Source of the DNA: Promethearchaeota archaeon
Lineage (GTDB): Archaea > Asgardarchaeota > Lokiarchaeia > Sigynarchaeales > SOKP01
NCBI GenBank assembly: GCA_014729315.1
Contig: WJKD01000610.1
Coordinates: forward strand, 1-7,267
Direction: 5' to 3'
Length of the DNA: 7,267 bases
The notes under the pieces: model-generated
Database searches by the model: none
What the model was told of the DNA's origin: nothing
Seen by the model: only the letters and a program-made list of their open reading frames with translations
Shown here: positions 1-7,172 of the stretch, piece after piece
Layout: each line of letters starts with the position of its first letter
Numbering within the stretch: the stretch's first letter is position 1
Made by a program: the position numbers and the translations under genes

Positions 1-1245
1 TATGTTATACTCCTGTGGAACCACATCCAAATTTGTAAAATCTAACGTAACTTTCCCATTTTTAATATTCGTATACACGTTAAAATCCCAAAAATTACCA
101 TCGACATTTGGAGCCTGTACATCCACTGTAAAGTAGTCACAGGCTTTATTCCATTCAGGATGTGGGAATGCCATCATTACATATTGTCCGATGGGCGGAG
201 GTTCCGGTTTATCAAAAATATCAAATCCATGAGAAGCCTTTTCCGCCACCGCAGCGATATTTTCATTGTTTTTTGCATTTTGACAGGAAGCATTAATTTT
301 TATAAACCATTCAAATTGATTGCTGTTTACCGATTTTGCCAATCCCGATTCAAAATATGGATAGCGGAGATCAGGTTTTATTCTAAGAGTATCATTATTT
401 TCAACATAAATTGCATATCCCTGCCAGGGTTCGATACTTGTTACATCATTTCTCCACTGTCCTGAATACTCCCAAACTTCAGGCAATTCATTATTTATGG
501 ACGTATTTTCGATTGGTATTGAAAAATCATACGGATTTCCAATTAAATTCCAACCAATATGCAAAGTTATAGGAAAAATTTCATTTGTTCGATTTGTAAA
601 ACCCGATTTGCTCTGTATATATTTTCCTGAAAACGTCTCAGTAGCTAACAGAAAAAACGATTTGCCTGGTTCAAACGGCGAAAAATCAGCACTGTTCAGA
701 TAGATAAATGAATCTGTTTCGCTGTAATGATGGTAATCTGCACACCGCCAGATAGTCTGATCGTAATCATTCACCTCCAAACTCGAAAATAAAATATCTT
801 TGGCTGATTTTTTCCCGTCATCTATCTGTATCGGTATTGATATTAAGCGATAATCTTGTTGAGCGTTTCCGGTGTGGATTGTATTTGGCGATTTAATTTC
901 ATCGTTATCGTTTATTTTAATTTTAGGTGAGAAATAGTCCAGTTCCTTTCCTGATCCATGTAAAATATCATTGCCTGCACTGTCACAGCACTCGAAATAG
1001 AAATCGATTCCCCGGGAAGTAATATATTCACTCGATATTAGGAATTCAAACGTTGTATCAATAGCAATAAAAGAATTGTGGCTTATTGATCCAAAATCTT
1101 TATCGCCGCCTTTTCGGATCCATAGTTGAACACTGTCTTGATCTACTCCGGAATGCACATCACAGATTTTTGCATAAATACTCTTATTACTAGTATTCAT
1201 TTTTATTGAAACGGTGTCTTTATATTCAACTACAGGATCAACTGT
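1..1245 (-). other. C-terminal region of the giant protein: Ig-like domain, GWNLIGNP module, PEPPPIG segment
   Basis: Residues about 1572-1670 look like a further Ig-like domain of a different type, with VDPVVEY at its start, SGVDQDSVQLWIR in the middle and CDSAGN near its end. Residues about 1700-1865 hold a module with RLISIPI (1704-1710), a Phe/Leu-rich 'FEPGKSFFLLA' stretch, and GWNLIGNPYDF at 1802-1812. Residues about 1880-1986 include a Gly-Phe-Asp then PEPPPIGQY (1918-1926), FPHPEW, and WDFNVYTN with VVPQEY at the cut end. From memory these segments occur in this order near the end of large secreted proteins in FCB-group bacteria, just before a type IX sorting domain. That terminal domain would lie outside the window and cannot be seen here. 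Confidence 0.65.
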
Positions 1246-4200
1246 GTCTATACCTGTTCCCTGAAGTGAAAGAATCAATGAATCAACATAATCGCTTGTA
1301 TCATGGTAAAATATTGTGCAGGTCGAATCATGTTTACCAAGCCTTTCAGGAGAAAAACTAATATCTATTTCTAAACTACTGTCGGATTTTATCTCTCGAC
1401 CAACCACTACAGAACTATCAATATCAAAAGGACGCTTACAGTGAAACGAATCAATTGTTCCGGATAAAGTCCCCTCATTTTTAATTTTAAGTGTAGCAAC
1501 TTTAGGAATACTTTTTATATGCACATCCCCAAAATTGACAACAGAATCAGCCACCACAAAATCTGCTCCTTGAATTGAACCTGTGAGAGTAAGAATTATT
1601 GAATCCGGGTAGTCAATGTTTTCAAATTTGTCATGATACCTAAAAATTAAATCCTCATTAAAGCCACCGACTTCATTTGAGGTATATTGAAATGTCACTA
1701 TTCTTGATTCGTTCGGCGGCAGAGAATCAATATTTTCTTTATCTTTGATTGTCAATCCATCAATTTCCGGTAGATCATCAATATGAAGAGTCAAATTTCC
1801 TGTGTTTTTAAAACATAACTCTTTTGTGATTGTCGTATTACGCGGGATATTTGGAAAAGAAATAGTATCCACTCTGTTTTCACAATTCTCATCATATATT
1901 TTTAAATACGCTTTGTAACCTGTGCCATTAATTGTGTATCTCATGGTGTCACATTTATTCTGATCTTTCCAAAAACTATCTGAATAGCTTATCTCCAAAA
2001 TGTCAGGATATGAGATTGAGCTATCTGGTATAAATTCAATATTAATCGGTGTGGTAATCCCTGAATCTATTTCAGAAATTGCTGCATCAATAATGTGGTA
2101 TACAGGACTATCGCATTCTGCACTGATACTTACCATCGCGATATTACCCGTATCCGAAATATCTACATGGAATTGAGTTGTATCTCCAACATGCGCTCCC
2201 TTACAACTGAACGTATCAGCAGTAAATATTCCAATAGCATCAGCGCCACGACCGCGTAAAGGGATCTCGATTGTGTCTAGGATGCCTCCCATATCTTCTA
2301 AATCCCAAAAGATAACTCTTAGCGAGTCTTCATACCATTTAATGTCCTGAGGTTCAAATTCAACCACGATATTTTCATCTTCATTAGAATTAGGCAAGAG
2401 GCTGCCCGGATCTGCCGAAACTAATGTGAACGGTGATGCTAAACCATCAACTTTATAATAGACTTCAATATTGCCTTTATGTGTGAAAGTAAAAAATTTA
2501 GAAATAGAATCAAATACATGGACTTCCTTGTCAGAAATCCATTCATTTGGCTCAATTGTTAATTCACCAAAAACAATATTGCCATGTAATGAATCCTTAA
2601 TACAATTCACCGCATCGAGATTACATTGTGATGAATCATGACATGATATTTCATATTCAATCGTTATTTCCTTTACAAATGTATCTAGATCCGAGGTGTC
2701 AGGATTAAAGTAAATTTTCAATTTAACAGAATTTTCATAAGTTATGGACGTTTTCAACAAGCTATCCAAACTTGCTGAATCAATCTCGAATGGGCCATTC
2801 TCCACAAATACAGTACAAATTTTAGCTTCATAATCAGAAGTCAAATTTTCAATTTTCAAAAATTTAGTACGTTTAATACTGTCACGATGTATGTTTTTAA
2901 AATTCGGATAATTAAACTTCAAAATTGTATCAATTCCAGTGCCTGCAAGAGGAATAGCTTCGGAAGCAGAAGCAGTATCACAATCCAAAGAATCTCGATA
3001 TTCAATAAATAAGCTATCTTCATATTCACCAAGACCAACAGGCGCAAATTTAATGTCAATGATTGCAGTATCCTTTGACGAAATTTTTCTCTTTGTTACA
3101 TTTTCAATGGTAAAGACAGTGCTATCTAATAGTGAAATATCTTCTATTATAAGACCAACATTCCCGTCATTTATTATCTTCAATTGCTTATTGGTGCAAC
3201 TTAGGATGGGTATATTACCAAAATTAACCGTATCTTCTGGCACTGTAAAATACTCACTACTTCTGCCAACACCAATTAGTTTAATAACTTTCGTTTTGCC
3301 GTTAATCGCTTTACCATCAACATAATATTTATAATTTATTACCACGCTATCCCGAACTGTATCAATGGTTACAGGAGAAAAGCTTATTGTAATTTCTCCC
3401 TGCTCGTTCTCACTACATGACTCTTTTGGTAGCCCTTCAACATCAAACAAACTCGCATCTGGAAAATCTATGCAAAAATCTTCTAATGTAACATTTCCCT
3501 CATTTTTCCAGGCAATTGATACTATATCCGCACAGCCCACATGGGTAGTATCAAATTCCACTTCAATTGTATCGTTGTGATTAACTGAATCAATATCAAA
3601 CTCCGCATATTTTCCTGTATCGTTTAAAGCAATATCCCGTTCATCAATAATTATTAACGATGTATTGAGAAATATATCTTTCCACTCTATTTTTAACTTT
3701 GCCTCTGATGCCAAATTCGAATCAGGTTTAAAACTTAGGATAAAATCTTTTTCTTCCTTAGGTTTTATTATTAAATCTTCTGTAACAACATTATACTCTT
3801 TTGTATCGGAAAGAGAAGATTTAATAATAATAGGCATAAAATCGTCTTCATTTTTTATCACCAAAGTATCAAACCGGGTGGAATCTTTCGCGACTTCGCC
3901 AAATCCTTGCAGAGCAGTCGTTATTGTTGGAGTTTTGAATGGAAATTTTTGAGTGTAAACTCCAGTTCCGGCAGAACCTAAATATACTATATTCGGATCA
4001 TTTAAATTTGTGCAAAATGATTTAGCAATTTGATGATTCCAATCTGTCGCATGTACATCAGTAAAATCAACTCCATTTTCGTTTACGATATGTCGATAAA
4101 TTACTGAGCTTTTATCGTTATTGATAGCCATTAGGTAAAGCATATTATTAAATTCTGACTCGGTTGGAACAACCTCCATTTTTAATATTTTTTTATTTTC

Positions 4201-5958
4201 TATGATGGCTAATTTATCGTACTCATAAAATTTAAAATCTTCATTATTATCATTGTAAAATACACCATGGTCCGAACCTGCAAAGATTGTGGTATTATTT
4301 AGATGAGAGCTTGTTGTAACACAATAAAACTTTCTAGGATCGCACTCCCATGTACCATCAACTACACCGTTATTACTCACCTTAATAATTCCGTTATTTA
4401 GTGTGGATATAATTATGTTTGTCTGTAAATCATCTAAAGCAATATCATTAACATTTTGTATATTTTCAATGTTAAGGAGTGAAGACCAATTGTCACCGAA
4501 ATCTGTCGATTTTAAAATTTTACATTTTGCTGTTATCGCAAAAATATTTGATGCAATTTGGGGATCAATAACTATTTTAATAATTTTGCTATTCGCATTC
4601 TCTTTTTTCAGCCAATTTCCAGAGAAATTGAGTTTCTTGTACAGTACATTATCATCCGTACCAAGCAAATAGTGATTTTTTTGTCCGTTCTGATTTACAA
4701 TCGCAGCACATGTTATATTTGCTTCAATTGGATCTTGATTAAAATTAAGTGCCCAGGTATCATCTCTACTCCATGCCGAATCCAAAAAATCATAATAATA
4801 AATTGAACCATCAGTGGCTGCTATGATATATCCGGTACCACTTCTATCGTGTTGCAGAGTATGAATTGTAAGTGCGCTTAATCCATCGTTATTCTGATTT
4901 TTCCAGGAATCACCACTATTTTCACTATAGGAAACTCCCATTCGAGATCCTGCATAAACATGGTTCATTGACTTATCGTTTACACCCAATGTGTTTAAAG
5001 CCATATTGGGCAAATTTGTATTACTCAGGCACTCCCAATCATTATACGATAGGGTACGACAAAACCTACTTGGGAACGTTGCAGCATAACATGTATCCTT
5101 TACTTCATTATAAGAACTTTCTAACGCAATAAATTTTTCACCTTGTAAAAAATCATACCAACGAACACCTTCGTTTTTAGAATATCTCCCCCCATTAATA
5201 GTACCTGCATATATGATAAATTTAGAAATATTATCTTGTGGTCTTTGAGGCCGCTCTGCCAATGATGTAATGATTTCATCATCAAGAAAGAGTTCTGATG
5301 TATCCTTGTCCCAAAATTTAAAGAATCCTGCATCCGTGCCTACATAAAATTTATTTACATTTTGAGCTTTAGCAACATCTTTGAAGGGAATAATATCAAA
5401 TACATTGGGATACATTGTACTATCATATCGGTTAGGTTTAAATGTGTACTTATGATGCCCGGTTTGAATATCAATTCTCCATAAGCCTTTGTCTGGATTC
5501 TCAAACACTTCCATACCGCTTCCTGCATACAAATATTCAGTTTTATCAATATTTCTTATAACGCTTATATGATCCTCATTTGGTTGAGATGTTAAATATT
5601 GCCAAAAATTCTTTGAATCATTAAAAAAAATGCCTGTCCTTGTTCCAGCATACAAAACCTTTTTTCCATTCTGTTCCTTGATCATTAGAGATAAAATATC
5701 TAAACAACCTAAACTATCATTATAGATTTCCCAACTATCGCCACCAGTTGATGTATAATATACTCCGCCTCCTAAAGTACCAATATAAACCTTTTGGTAA
5801 TCATCAGGATCAACCGCAATAGCCTGAACATTTCCCCCATACAGTCCAGTATTAAATGGCGTCCAGGTCGTATTATTTTCTCCACATAATGCTTTTAGAT
5901 ATAAACTAAAAAATGTAATGAAAATGAATACATATTTTTTATTCATATTAAAAAGCAT
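1..5958 (-). CDS. Giant exported beta-propeller / Ig-like repeat protein (3' end beyond window)
   Basis: An uninterrupted frame of 1986 codons runs off the left edge, so the C-terminus is missing. The ATG at 5958 is chosen because AAAGGA lies six bases upstream; a second in-frame ATG at 5946 is too far from it. Residues 1-25 form a signal peptide (KK at 7-8, then a Phe/Ile/Leu-rich core to about 21). C25 is not in a proper lipobox (K at -3), so a lipoprotein is unlikely. Residues about 42-674 hold 14 propeller blades with Y-x-G-T and Asp-box motifs (SENSGDSW 345-352, STDFGDNW 484-491). Residues about 676-1571 hold eight Ig-like repeats ending in L-x-G-x-G. An extra Ig-like domain with CDSAGN, then GWNLIGNPYDF (1802-1812) and PEPPPIGQY (1918-1926), follow. 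I infer an exported surface or adhesin-like protein, possibly a type IX secretion substrate. No catalytic signature is recognised and the ligand is unknown. It follows the 217-residue membrane protein gene by 36 bp, probably in one operon. Confidence 0.93.
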   Translation of the reverse strand, partial: MLFNMNKKYVFIFITFFSLYLKALCGENNTTWTPFNTGLYGGNVQAIAVDPDDYQKVYIGTLGGGVYYTSTGGDSWEIYNDSLGCLDILSLMIKEQNGKKVLYAGTRTGIFFNDSKNFWQYLTSQPNEDHISVIRNIDKTEYLYAGSGMEVFENPDKGLWRIDIQTGHHKYTFKPNRYDSTMYPNVFDIIPFKDVAKAQNVNKFYVGTDAGFFKFWDKDTSELFLDDEIITSLAERPQRPQDNISKFIIYAGTINGGRYSKNEGVRWYDFLQGEKFIALESSYNEVKDTCYAATFPSRFCRTLSYNDWECLSNTNLPNMALNTLGVNDKSMNHVYAGSRMGVSYSENSGDSWKNQNNDGLSALTIHTLQHDRSGTGYIIAATDGSIYYYDFLDSAWSRDDTWALNFNQDPIEANITCAAIVNQNGQKNHYLLGTDDNVLYKKLNFSGNWLKKENANSKIIKIVIDPQIASNIFAITAKCKILKSTDFGDNWSSLLNIENIQNVNDIALDDLQTNIIISTLNNGIIKVSNNGVVDGTWECDPRKFYCVTTSSHLNNTTIFAGSDHGVFYNDNNEDFKFYEYDKLAIIENKKILKMEVVPTESEFNNMLYLMAINNDKSSVIYRHIVNENGVDFTDVHATDWNHQIAKSFCTNLNDPNIVYLGSAGTGVYTQKFPFKTPTITTALQGFGEVAKDSTRFDTLVIKNEDDFMPIIIKSSLSDTKEYNVVTEDLIIKPKEEKDFILSFKPDSNLASEAKLKIEWKDIFLNTSLIIIDERDIALNDTGKYAEFDIDSVNHNDTIEVEFDTTHVGCADIVSIAWKNEGNVTLEDFCIDFPDASLFDVEGLPKESCSENEQGEITISFSPVTIDTVRDSVVINYKYYVDGKAINGKTKVIKLIGVGRSSEYFTVPEDTVNFGNIPILSCTNKQLKIINDGNVGLIIEDISLLDSTVFTIENVTKRKISSKDTAIIDIKFAPVGLGEYEDSLFIEYRDSLDCDTASASEAIPLAGTGIDTILKFNYPNFKNIHRDSIKRTKFLKIENLTSDYEAKICTVFVENGPFEIDSASLDSLLKTSITYENSVKLKIYFNPDTSDLDTFVKEITIEYEISCHDSSQCNLDAVNCIKDSLHGNIVFGELTIEPNEWISDKEVHVFDSISKFFTFTHKGNIEVYYKVDGLASPFTLVSADPGSLLPNSNEDENIVVEFEPQDIKWYEDSLRVIFWDLEDMGGILDTIEIPLRGRGADAIGIFTADTFSCKGAHVGDTTQFHVDISDTGNIAMVSISAECDSPVYHIIDAAISEIDSGITTPINIEFIPDSSISYPDILEISYSDSFWKDQNKCDTMRYTINGTGYKAYLKIYDENCENRVDTISFPNIPRNTTITKELCFKNTGNLTLHIDDLPEIDGLTIKDKENIDSLPPNESRIVTFQYTSNEVGGFNEDLIFRYHDKFENIDYPDSIILTLTGSIQGADFVVADSVVNFGDVHIKSIPKVATLKIKNEGTLSGTIDSFHCKRPFDIDSSVVVGREIKSDSSLEIDISFSPERLGKHDSTCTIFYHDTSDYVDSLILSLQGTGIDTVDPVVEYKDTVSIKMNTSNKSIYAKICDVHSGVDQDSVQLWIRKGGDKDFGSISHNSFIAIDTTFEFLISSEYITSRGIDFYFECCDSAGNDILHGSGKELDYFSPKIKINDNDEIKSPNTIHTGNAQQDYRLISIPIQIDDGKKSAKDILFSSLEVNDYDQTIWRCADYHHYSETDSFIYLNSADFSPFEPGKSFFLLATETFSGKYIQSKSGFTNRTNEIFPITLHIGWNLIGNPYDFSIPIENTSINNELPEVWEYSGQWRNDVTSIEPWQGYAIYVENNDTLRIKPDLRYPYFESGLAKSVNSNQFEWFIKINASCQNAKNNENIAAVAEKASHGFDIFDKPEPPPIGQYVMMAFPHPEWNKACDYFTVDVQAPNVDGNFWDFNVYTNIKNGKVTLDFTNLDVVPQEYNI
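1246..3933 (-). repeat. Eight tandem Ig-like (ASH/HYDIN or choice-of-anchor D type) repeats in the giant protein
   Basis: Approximate units are residues 676-782, 783-899, 900-1010, 1011-1126, 1127-1240, 1241-1349, 1350-1465 and 1466-1571. Each has a start like 'F-G-N/D/E-V/I', a middle strand such as LKIINDGNVGLII or LKIKNEGTLSGTI, then a strand like I-x-F-x-P followed by Y/H-x-D-S-x-x-I-x-Y-x-D, as in IDIKFAP with YEDSLFIEYRD in unit 3. Most units end with a closing L-x-G-x-G (KLIGVGR, PLAGTGI, PLRGRGA, SLQGTGI). This is the usual pattern of ASH/SPD-2/HYDIN and DUF1573-like bacterial domains, which act as rigid spacers or protein-binding modules. The units are well diverged, so the array is old rather than a recent DNA-level expansion. 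Units 1 and 4 are the least regular and their limits are uncertain. Confidence 0.8.
3937..5835 (-). repeat. Array of 14 Asp-box/BNR-like beta-propeller blades in the giant protein
   Basis: The motif hydrophobic-Tyr-x-Gly-Thr/Ser (or a variant) recurs at residues 57, 101, 141, 204, 249, 290, 333, 377, 429, 471, 514, 557, 606 and 657, a spacing of 40-63 and mostly 41-45 residues. Many copies are followed by G-hydrophobic-Tyr and an aromatic-ended turn such as TSTGGDSW (69-76), SKNEGVRW (260-267), SENSGDSW (345-352) and STDFGDNW (484-491). This is the Asp-box pattern S-x-D-x-G-x-T/S-W. Fourteen units would fit two seven-bladed propellers, as in GH74 enzymes and related non-enzymatic repeat proteins. 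The fold is known for the family; the 7+7 split is my inference. Blades 3, 8 and 13 are longer than average and the outer Asp-boxes of blades 3, 4, 6, 9 and 12 are degenerate. Confidence 0.85.
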
Positions 5959-5964
5959 GATTTA

Positions 5965-5970
5965 TCCTTT
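5965..5970 (-). promoter_or_regulatory. Shine-Dalgarno sequence of the giant gene
   Basis: The minus strand reads AAAGGA, then six bases, then the ATG at 5958. This spacing supports the first of two in-frame ATG codons as the start. The site lies in the 36-bp gap after the stop of the upstream gene, so the giant gene has its own ribosome entry even if it is co-transcribed. Confidence 0.75.
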
Positions 5971-5994
5971 ATTTGATTTGGAATTATATCATTT

Positions 5995-6648
5995 TTAAGG
6001 TACTTCGGGAAAATCAGGTACACCATCTAATATTTTTTCCTCTTCACTACTTTTTCCATTACTGTCAATAATATCTATCAACCACACTATTGCGCCTATA
6101 CCACAAACAACACAACCACCTATTTTCCAAAATTTCGGTGAGCAATAAAACGGGTTCTTAAAATATTCATCGATTATGCCCAGGCAGCTATCAATTTTTG
6201 AAGGATATAGTTTTTGAAAATTCCCTTTTGTAAATACCTTCGTACTATCTGTAACGTTTTTCTTTATATATTTAAATTCCATAGCAATTGAATACAAGGT
6301 GTCTATCGACGTTGCAGTCACGATGGAAAATTCGCAATTTAAGCTATGTGTTATTCCATACTTATTATTTAAAAAAGTGATTGATGGATTGGCATCGTTT
6401 TTAAATATTTTTTTTACTGTGCCTTTGTTTTCTAAATTGTTATTTTTTTTAAGTTTGAAATGTAACCATATATAACTTTCTACACTATCATATTTTGCTT
6501 CAGGTACAGGAATTATGGAATTTTCATCAACGTGTAACGCTAACAGAGGTTCTTTAGTCGTTTTTATTGGAGATTGAGCGATTGACAGGCTAACGAATGT
6601 TAGAAGTATTATTGACACCTTATTCAGCAATTTGATATAGTTATCCAT
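5995..6648 (-). CDS. Small exported, C-terminally membrane-anchored protein of unknown function
   Basis: This 217-residue protein belongs to no family I recognise. Residues 1-24 are a signal peptide (K at 6 and 10, a hydrophobic core VSIILLTFVSLSI at 11-23, then AQS). Residues about 50-160 form a polar, beta-rich domain with many Lys, Ser and Thr and with Cys at 105 and 155. Residues 174-194 (FWKIGGCVVCGIGAIVWLIDI) are a likely single membrane segment with Cys at 179 and 182, and another Cys lies just before it at 169. After it comes an acidic tail (SSEEE) ending in DGVPDFPEVP. I have seen Trp/Phe-rich, Gly-rich membrane segments followed by a Pro-rich end in small envelope proteins of FCB-type bacteria, but that is only a resemblance. 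An in-frame stop lies five codons above the ATG, so no longer start is possible. No clear Shine-Dalgarno sequence precedes it; a hairpin does. It ends 36 bp before the giant gene and is probably its operon partner. Confidence 0.85.
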   Translation of the reverse strand: MDNYIKLLNKVSIILLTFVSLSIAQSPIKTTKEPLLALHVDENSIIPVPEAKYDSVESYIWLHFKLKKNNNLENKGTVKKIFKNDANPSITFLNNKYGITHSLNCEFSIVTATSIDTLYSIAMEFKYIKKNVTDSTKVFTKGNFQKLYPSKIDSCLGIIDEYFKNPFYCSPKFWKIGGCVVCGIGAIVWLIDIIDSNGKSSEEEKILDGVPDFPEVP

Positions 6649-6650
6649 AG

Positions 6651-6666
6651 ACTTGATAGCTCAAGT
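6651..6666 (-). promoter_or_regulatory. Hairpin directly before the start codon of the small membrane protein gene
   Basis: On the minus strand ACTTGA, a four-base loop GCTA, and TCAAGT form a perfect 6-bp stem ending two bases before the ATG at 6648. It occupies the place where a ribosome binding site would normally lie, and no AGGAGG-like sequence is visible there. It could restrict or guide translation initiation, but chance is possible for a 6-bp stem in AT-rich DNA. Confidence 0.4.
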
Positions 6667-6688
6667 TATTTGAAAAATACAGAAAAAG

Positions 6689-6799
6689 CAACATCCCCAC
6701 GGTAGGTCATGAAGTAGATAAATCACGCAGTACATCCCCAAACCTGCATCCGTTCTCCGTCACTTCCTCATTTTTTTGGTATGAAGCTCTCAGATGTTG
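6689..6799 (-). other. GC-richer leader segment with nested complementary pieces (possible structured RNA or repeat element)
   Basis: This stretch is roughly 45-47% G+C by hand count in its core, between much more AT-rich flanks. Its ends are complementary (CAACATC at 6793-6799 with GATGTTG at 6689-6695, read on the minus strand). Inside, GAAGT (6762-6766) can pair with ACTTC (6711-6715), and within that ATGCAG (6744-6749) can pair with CTGCGT (6725-6730, one G-T pair) around a 13-base loop. The helices are nested, as in a folded RNA. A 9-base word, acatcccca on the plus strand, occurs twice, at 6691 and 6732. It matches no riboswitch class I know. It could be a regulatory leader for the two-gene cassette, a multicopy intergenic repeat, or an old coding remnant. 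Only a very short frame crosses it. Confidence 0.35.
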
Positions 6800-6832
6800 A
6801 CGCAAGTATTAAGACAGATTTGTAATATTCAA

Positions 6833-6861
6833 AATATAAAAAAATATATGGTGAAAATCAA
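6833..6861 (-). promoter_or_regulatory. Candidate sigma70-like promoter for the two-gene cassette
   Basis: The minus strand has TTGATT (6856-6861) and TATATT (6833-6838) separated by 17 bases, four of six and five of six matches to the consensus. Transcription would start near 6826 and give a leader of about 180 nt before the ATG at 6648. The surrounding DNA is so AT-rich that chance matches are likely. The Bacteroidetes-type TAnnTTTG element is not present here. Confidence 0.4.
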
Positions 6862-7125
6862 GAATTTTTTATTATTTCACGTTTTTTTCGTTAATTTTAA
6901 CAGCTAATTGGATCACATATAGTTGTATTATCGATTAAGGAATTTGGCACTTATTAACAATATATTATTTATCAAATAAAAAATTATTAATATTATAAAT
7001 CAATATTTATTAATATTTGCCCGACAGCTTGTTTGTATTATCAGGAATTCGCAATGGCAGGGTTTTGCAAAATATTATTTTGTGATAATAATTGGCTTTC
7101 TGATTTATAATAGTGGGTATAAATA
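6840..7125. other. AT-rich intergenic DNA with short repeats, no gene seen
   Basis: No coding frame of useful length or RNA gene is visible on either strand. Positions 6940-7018 are almost pure A+T. The 11-base word TTATTAATATT occurs at 6984-6994 and again at 7007-7017. An inverted repeat TATTATCA (7036-7043) and TGATAATA (7083-7090) encloses a second one, CAAAAT-ATT-ATTTTG (7068-7082). The sequence TTTTGCAAAA at 7063-7072 is a 10-base palindrome. Together with the hairpin at 7126-7148 this makes 7036-7148 unusually rich in dyad symmetry. Confidence 0.5.
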
Positions 7126-7148
7126 GTGCCCGCGCCCTTCGCAGGCAC
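7126..7148 (-). terminator. Strong hairpin after the upstream gene, probable terminator
   Basis: The minus strand GTGCCTGCG, loop AAGGG, CGCGGGCAC forms a 9-bp stem with one G-T pair. It lies 24 bases after the stop codon at 7173, a usual place for a transcription terminator of that gene. Only a weak T-rich tail (TATTTAT) follows, so it is not a textbook intrinsic terminator. It may instead stabilise the 3' end of the transcript or belong to an intergenic repeat. Confidence 0.5.
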
Positions 7149-7172
7149 AAAAGCCGGATTTTGCGGAATAAA

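Noticed and set aside
160..5132. Several plus-strand open frames of 68-128 codons (for example 2939-3325, 3365-3580, 4403-4672)
   Set aside because: All lie inside the continuous minus-strand gene, have no recognisable protein character, and are explained as shadows of its codon pattern.
5121..5549. Two minus-strand frames of 64 and 70 codons inside the propeller region
   Set aside because: They are in another frame of the same strand as the giant gene, which reads through without interruption and carries the propeller motifs.
3937..5835. Sialidase (neuraminidase) based on Asp-boxes
   Set aside because: Asp-boxes occur in many non-enzymatic propellers; the arginine triad and RIP motif of sialidases are not visible, and there are too many blades.
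5881..5958. Lipoprotein signal at C25 of the giant protein
   Set aside because: The residues before the cysteine are K-A-L, which do not fit the lipobox; a signal peptidase I site nearby is more likely.
6666..6710. Tiny minus-strand frame of 14 codons (MTYRGDVAFSVFFK) in the leader
   Set aside because: It is too short to support as a gene and has no ribosome binding site; it lies partly in the possible structured segment. A leader peptide cannot be excluded.
6689..6799. Known riboswitch (cyclic-di-GMP, cobalamin or similar)
   Set aside because: None of the conserved core sequences I know for these classes is present.
6940..7090. CRISPR array or replication origin in the AT-rich repeats
   Set aside because: There are only two copies of one 11-base AT word without spacer structure, and no DnaA boxes or origin-linked genes are visible.
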